From contig DATBTT010000089.1 in NCBI GenBank assembly GCA_036559125.1, forward strand, positions 1 through 25,059: DNA of 25,059 bases. Reading direction: 5' to 3'. Position 1 is the first letter of the stretch. Every line of letters begins with the position of its first letter. The notes below the pieces were generated by a model. The model did no database searches, was not told the origin of the DNA, and saw only the letters and a program-made list of their open reading frames with translations. This document shows positions 22,983 through 25,059 of this stretch, piece by piece. Source of the stretch: JALYTZ01 sp036559125 (lineage in GTDB: Bacteria > Vulcanimicrobiota > Vulcanimicrobiia > Vulcanimicrobiales > Vulcanimicrobiaceae). Position numbers and translations under genes: made by a program.

Positions 22983-23276
22983 ATGAAGAAGCAAGTAATG
23001 GCCGCCGCGCTCACCGCGGCGATTGCGCTCGGCTCGGTTGCTCCGGCAATGGCCGACGGCAAAGCCAGCACCCGCAACATCATTCTGCTCGGTACCGCTG
23101 CCGGCATCTTGGTCACCAACTACAATCACAAGGTCCGCGAAAAACGCGCCGAAAAGCGCGCCGTTGGTCGCCGGCAATCGGCATATCGCGATTGGTACTA
23201 TCACAAATACGGATATTATCCGACGCAATCGCAGTTCGATCGCTGGTATCGCCAAACGTACGGAGTGAATCCGTAG
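22983..23276 (+). CDS. Small secreted, Tyr-rich basic protein
   Basis: The protein has 97 residues. The ATG at 22983 has GGAGAAAGG upstream with 9-nt spacing; the longer in-frame start at 22911 is rejected because it lacks a site and yields no signal peptide. The signal sequence MKKQVMAAALTAAIALGSVAPAMA is followed by a second hydrophobic stretch (NIILLGTAAGILVTNY, about 32-47), a strongly basic segment (HKVREKRAEKRAVGRRQ) and an aromatic tail YRDWYYHKYGYYPTQSQFDRWYR. I do not recognise the family; the tail loosely recalls small RcnB-like periplasmic proteins. A bulged hairpin (22935-22960) lies in the leader. It is followed after 7 nt by the TonB-like gene. Confidence 0.78.
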   Translation: MKKQVMAAALTAAIALGSVAPAMADGKASTRNIILLGTAAGILVTNYNHKVREKRAEKRAVGRRQSAYRDWYYHKYGYYPTQSQFDRWYRQTYGVNP

Positions 23277-23283
23277 CAGGCGG

Positions 23284-24165
23284 GTGTCACCGACGAAACA
23301 CTCTGCCCTTCCGAATCGAGAGTCATCCGTCCGGGACGGGTGGCTCTCATTCATCTTCGGCGATGAAACCAATGACAACCGGCGACTGATCATCGCGTTC
23401 GCATTTGCGATAGCGCTGATCGAAATCATCGCCGGATTTATCCCGCTTTCGCACCACGACCCGCCGGCGCCGGCCCGCGAAGTGATCGCGAACGTGTCGA
23501 TCCGCCGTCGCGCGCCCCCCACGCCAAAACCGACACCCAAGCCGACGCCCAAACCCGTGGTGCGCACGCACGTCATCGCGCCGGCGCACACCGTCCCAAC
23601 CGTCGTCAATCCCGCTCCCATGTCGCAAAATCAGCACGTGCGCCGGCACGCCCAGAAACGGCCGATCGCGCGCACAATCCATCACCTCGCGCCCGCGCAC
23701 ATTCACGTGCCCACCGGCGGACAAGGCGCGAGCACGTCGAGCGGCCGCGCCCTCACCGGCGGCGTCGGAACCGGTGGGACGGGAACCGGCACGGGGGGCA
23801 CCGGCAACGGAACCGGCGGCGCCGGTACGGAGCCGTGCGGCTTTGTGGAATTCGTGCCCAACAACGGCAATCAATACGATAGCGCTACCGGCGGATTTTT
23901 CGAGAACATCCGCATGACGGTGCACTTCCCCGACCGCACGTCGCAAACCATCGACTTGGACTATCCGTGGTACTACCCGAGCGATGCAGCCGATCCGTGG
24001 TCGCAACAAAATTTGAGCAACGCCAATTTTCCGGTGACCTTTCAGACGCCGCCACCGGGCAAAGCCGCCGCGGAACCGCCGTTGGTGCAGTACGTCATGA
24101 GCCACTCCTCGCGCGACGGCTACACCCGTTTGAAGGATTGCCCGGCAGGCGCGACGGGCCAATAA
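23284..24165 (+). CDS. TonB-like single-TM protein with Pro- and Gly-rich spacers and unrecognised C-terminal domain
   Basis: The protein has 293 residues and starts at GTG 23284, 7 nt after the previous stop. The N-terminus is cytoplasmic, with a single TM at about residues 35-55 (LIIAFAFAIALIEIIAGFIPL). A PTPK repeat spacer follows (79-91), as in TonB proteins that span the periplasm. Next come a basic His/Arg-rich segment and a Gly/Thr-rich low-complexity linker (159-182). The C-terminal domain (183-293) has strands FVEFVPNNG and IRMTVHFPDRTSQTIDLDYPWYY and two Cys (C185, C286) placed to link its ends. It does not show an obvious canonical TonB C-terminal fold. Its role is probably envelope energy transduction or scaffolding; no ExbB/ExbD is nearby. 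Confidence 0.75.
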   Translation: MSPTKHSALPNRESSVRDGWLSFIFGDETNDNRRLIIAFAFAIALIEIIAGFIPLSHHDPPAPAREVIANVSIRRRAPPTPKPTPKPTPKPVVRTHVIAPAHTVPTVVNPAPMSQNQHVRRHAQKRPIARTIHHLAPAHIHVPTGGQGASTSSGRALTGGVGTGGTGTGTGGTGNGTGGAGTEPCGFVEFVPNNGNQYDSATGGFFENIRMTVHFPDRTSQTIDLDYPWYYPSDAADPWSQQNLSNANFPVTFQTPPPGKAAAEPPLVQYVMSHSSRDGYTRLKDCPAGATGQ

Positions 24166-24242
24166 TAACCCGAAGGCGCCCGAAACTTGCACCGCATATA
24201 GCCGGTACACGCACGTAGATTCGCTTTTGCCGGAGGACAGCT

Positions 24243-25022
24243 ATGAATCGCACCATGGCGCTGATTTCGCTCGCGGCGGCCTTCGCATTACAGGGCTGCG
24301 GCGTTAGCATGACGGGCAATATCTCGCACGACCGAGCCGTGCAATCGCACGTCCACCAGGTCGTACCGCTGGCGCGCAACGGCGCCGTCGAGGTGCACAA
24401 CGTCTCCGGCGACGTTCGAATTTCTACGTGGAATCGGCCGAGCGTCGGAGTCGACGCCGTGATCTATGGAGCGACCGCACAAGACGTTGGCAATACCGAA
24501 GTCGACGTCCATCGCGACGGCGACACCGTCGTGATTCGCACGCAATACCCACACGGCGGCGGCTTCGGGCAATCGAGCGGAGCCAGCGTCGATTACCGCG
24601 TCCGCCTTCCCTCCACCGCGGCAGTAAACGTTGCCAATGTGGACGGCACGATCGCGGTTGCGGGCGTCGCGAACACGGTCAATGCCGCCAACGTCAGCGG
24701 CGACGTGACCGTCACCGGAAGTGGCGGCGATCTCAAGCTCGCCACGACGTCGGGTGATATCGATGCGCGCGCCGCAAGCGTCCTTGGAAACGGACGAATC
24801 GACATTGCGAGCGTAAGCGGAACGCTGCACCTGCACGTTCCGCGCTCAACCAGCGCGAGCGTCTCCGCGGCCAGCATTAGCGGCGATTTCACGTCCGATT
24901 TTCCACTGCAATCGAACAAAGGCACCATCGGCGTGAAAGCTGCGGGAACGCTCGGTTCGGGCGGCGCGACGATCAAGCTCGCATCGGTGAGCGGCTCGAT
25001 CGAACTGCAAGCAACGAAATAG
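24243..25022 (+). CDS. DUF4097-like beta-helix lipoprotein
   Basis: The protein has 259 residues. The ATG at 24243 has GGAGGA 5 nt upstream. The lipoprotein signal MNRTMALISLAAAFALQGC places the lipidated Cys at position 19. The mature part is built from repeated beta rungs: VEVHNVSGDVRI, VNVANVDGTIAV, VNAANVSGDVTV, LATTSGDIDA, IDIASVSGTLHL, SAASISGDFTS, IKLASVSGSIEL. These match DUF4097/adhesin-like right-handed beta-solenoids, which occur as envelope proteins and are often next to envelope stress regulators. No partner gene is visible before the window ends 37 bp after the stop. The function is unknown. Confidence 0.88.
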   Translation: MNRTMALISLAAAFALQGCGVSMTGNISHDRAVQSHVHQVVPLARNGAVEVHNVSGDVRISTWNRPSVGVDAVIYGATAQDVGNTEVDVHRDGDTVVIRTQYPHGGGFGQSSGASVDYRVRLPSTAAVNVANVDGTIAVAGVANTVNAANVSGDVTVTGSGGDLKLATTSGDIDARAASVLGNGRIDIASVSGTLHLHVPRSTSASVSAASISGDFTSDFPLQSNKGTIGVKAAGTLGSGGATIKLASVSGSIELQATK

Positions 25023-25059
25023 CGCAGCGCGTCAGCGGTGGCGACGTTGCTCCAGGGCA

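Noticed and set aside
22896..23621. Long upstream extension of the apt frame (412 codons in total)
   Set aside because: It lies opposite two plausible plus-strand genes, is Gly/Val/Arg-rich without family features, and APRT enzymes are about 170 residues; the GTG at 22895 fits.

Overview
The window looks like a chromosomal segment of a GC-rich diderm bacterium. The envelope genes point that way: TonB-like proteins, an RND pump and a lipoprotein. Core genes present are ssb, rpsF, apt and a bifunctional rel. Several secreted proteins of unrecognised family and the apt/rel neighbourhood would fit a poorly sampled phylum such as Eremiobacterota (WPS-2), but that placement is an impression, not something the sequence proves. 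There are no rRNA or tRNA genes and no CRISPR array.

Layout. 1-2377: the N-terminal part of a cysteine-synthase-like PLP enzyme runs off the left edge (minus strand). Then come an NTF2-like protein, a convergent NAD(P)-binding epimerase-like protein and a GNAT acetyltransferase. 2590-7709: three compact modules whose promoters overlap short repeats: a BlaI repressor with an M56 metallopeptidase/TonB-domain protein, a 4-TM protein with an XRE regulator, and (after a secreted protein) a Fic AMP-transferase with a C-terminal winged helix. 7920-9614: a multi-TM, PDZ- and GAF-containing sensor that stops where a histidine kinase domain would normally start. 9932-14096 (minus strand): a cassette of two overlapping tyrosine-recombinase genes, a frame-shifted or extra small reading frame, and an unrecognised secreted protein. 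It ends at a strong bidirectional terminator.

14140-25022 is mostly core. ssb and rpsF lie on the minus strand without the usual downstream rpsR/rplI; a terminator and then the recombinase cassette follow ssb. Divergent from rpsF is a solitary RND pump. Four tandem copies of a 27-28 bp repeat follow, the last of which supplies the stop codon of a TauE/SafE-type transporter. The minus-strand series apt, small secreted protein, rel and transporter comes next. Diverging from apt is a plus-strand set of envelope genes: a small secreted protein, a TonB-like protein with an unusual C-terminal domain, and a DUF4097-like lipoprotein.

The points most worth a second look are the CRCCTCA-N5-TGAGGCG operator pair bracketing an apparently leaderless fic promoter, and the recombinase cassette (second recombinase lacking the first catalytic Arg, broken 3' end) placed directly behind ssb.
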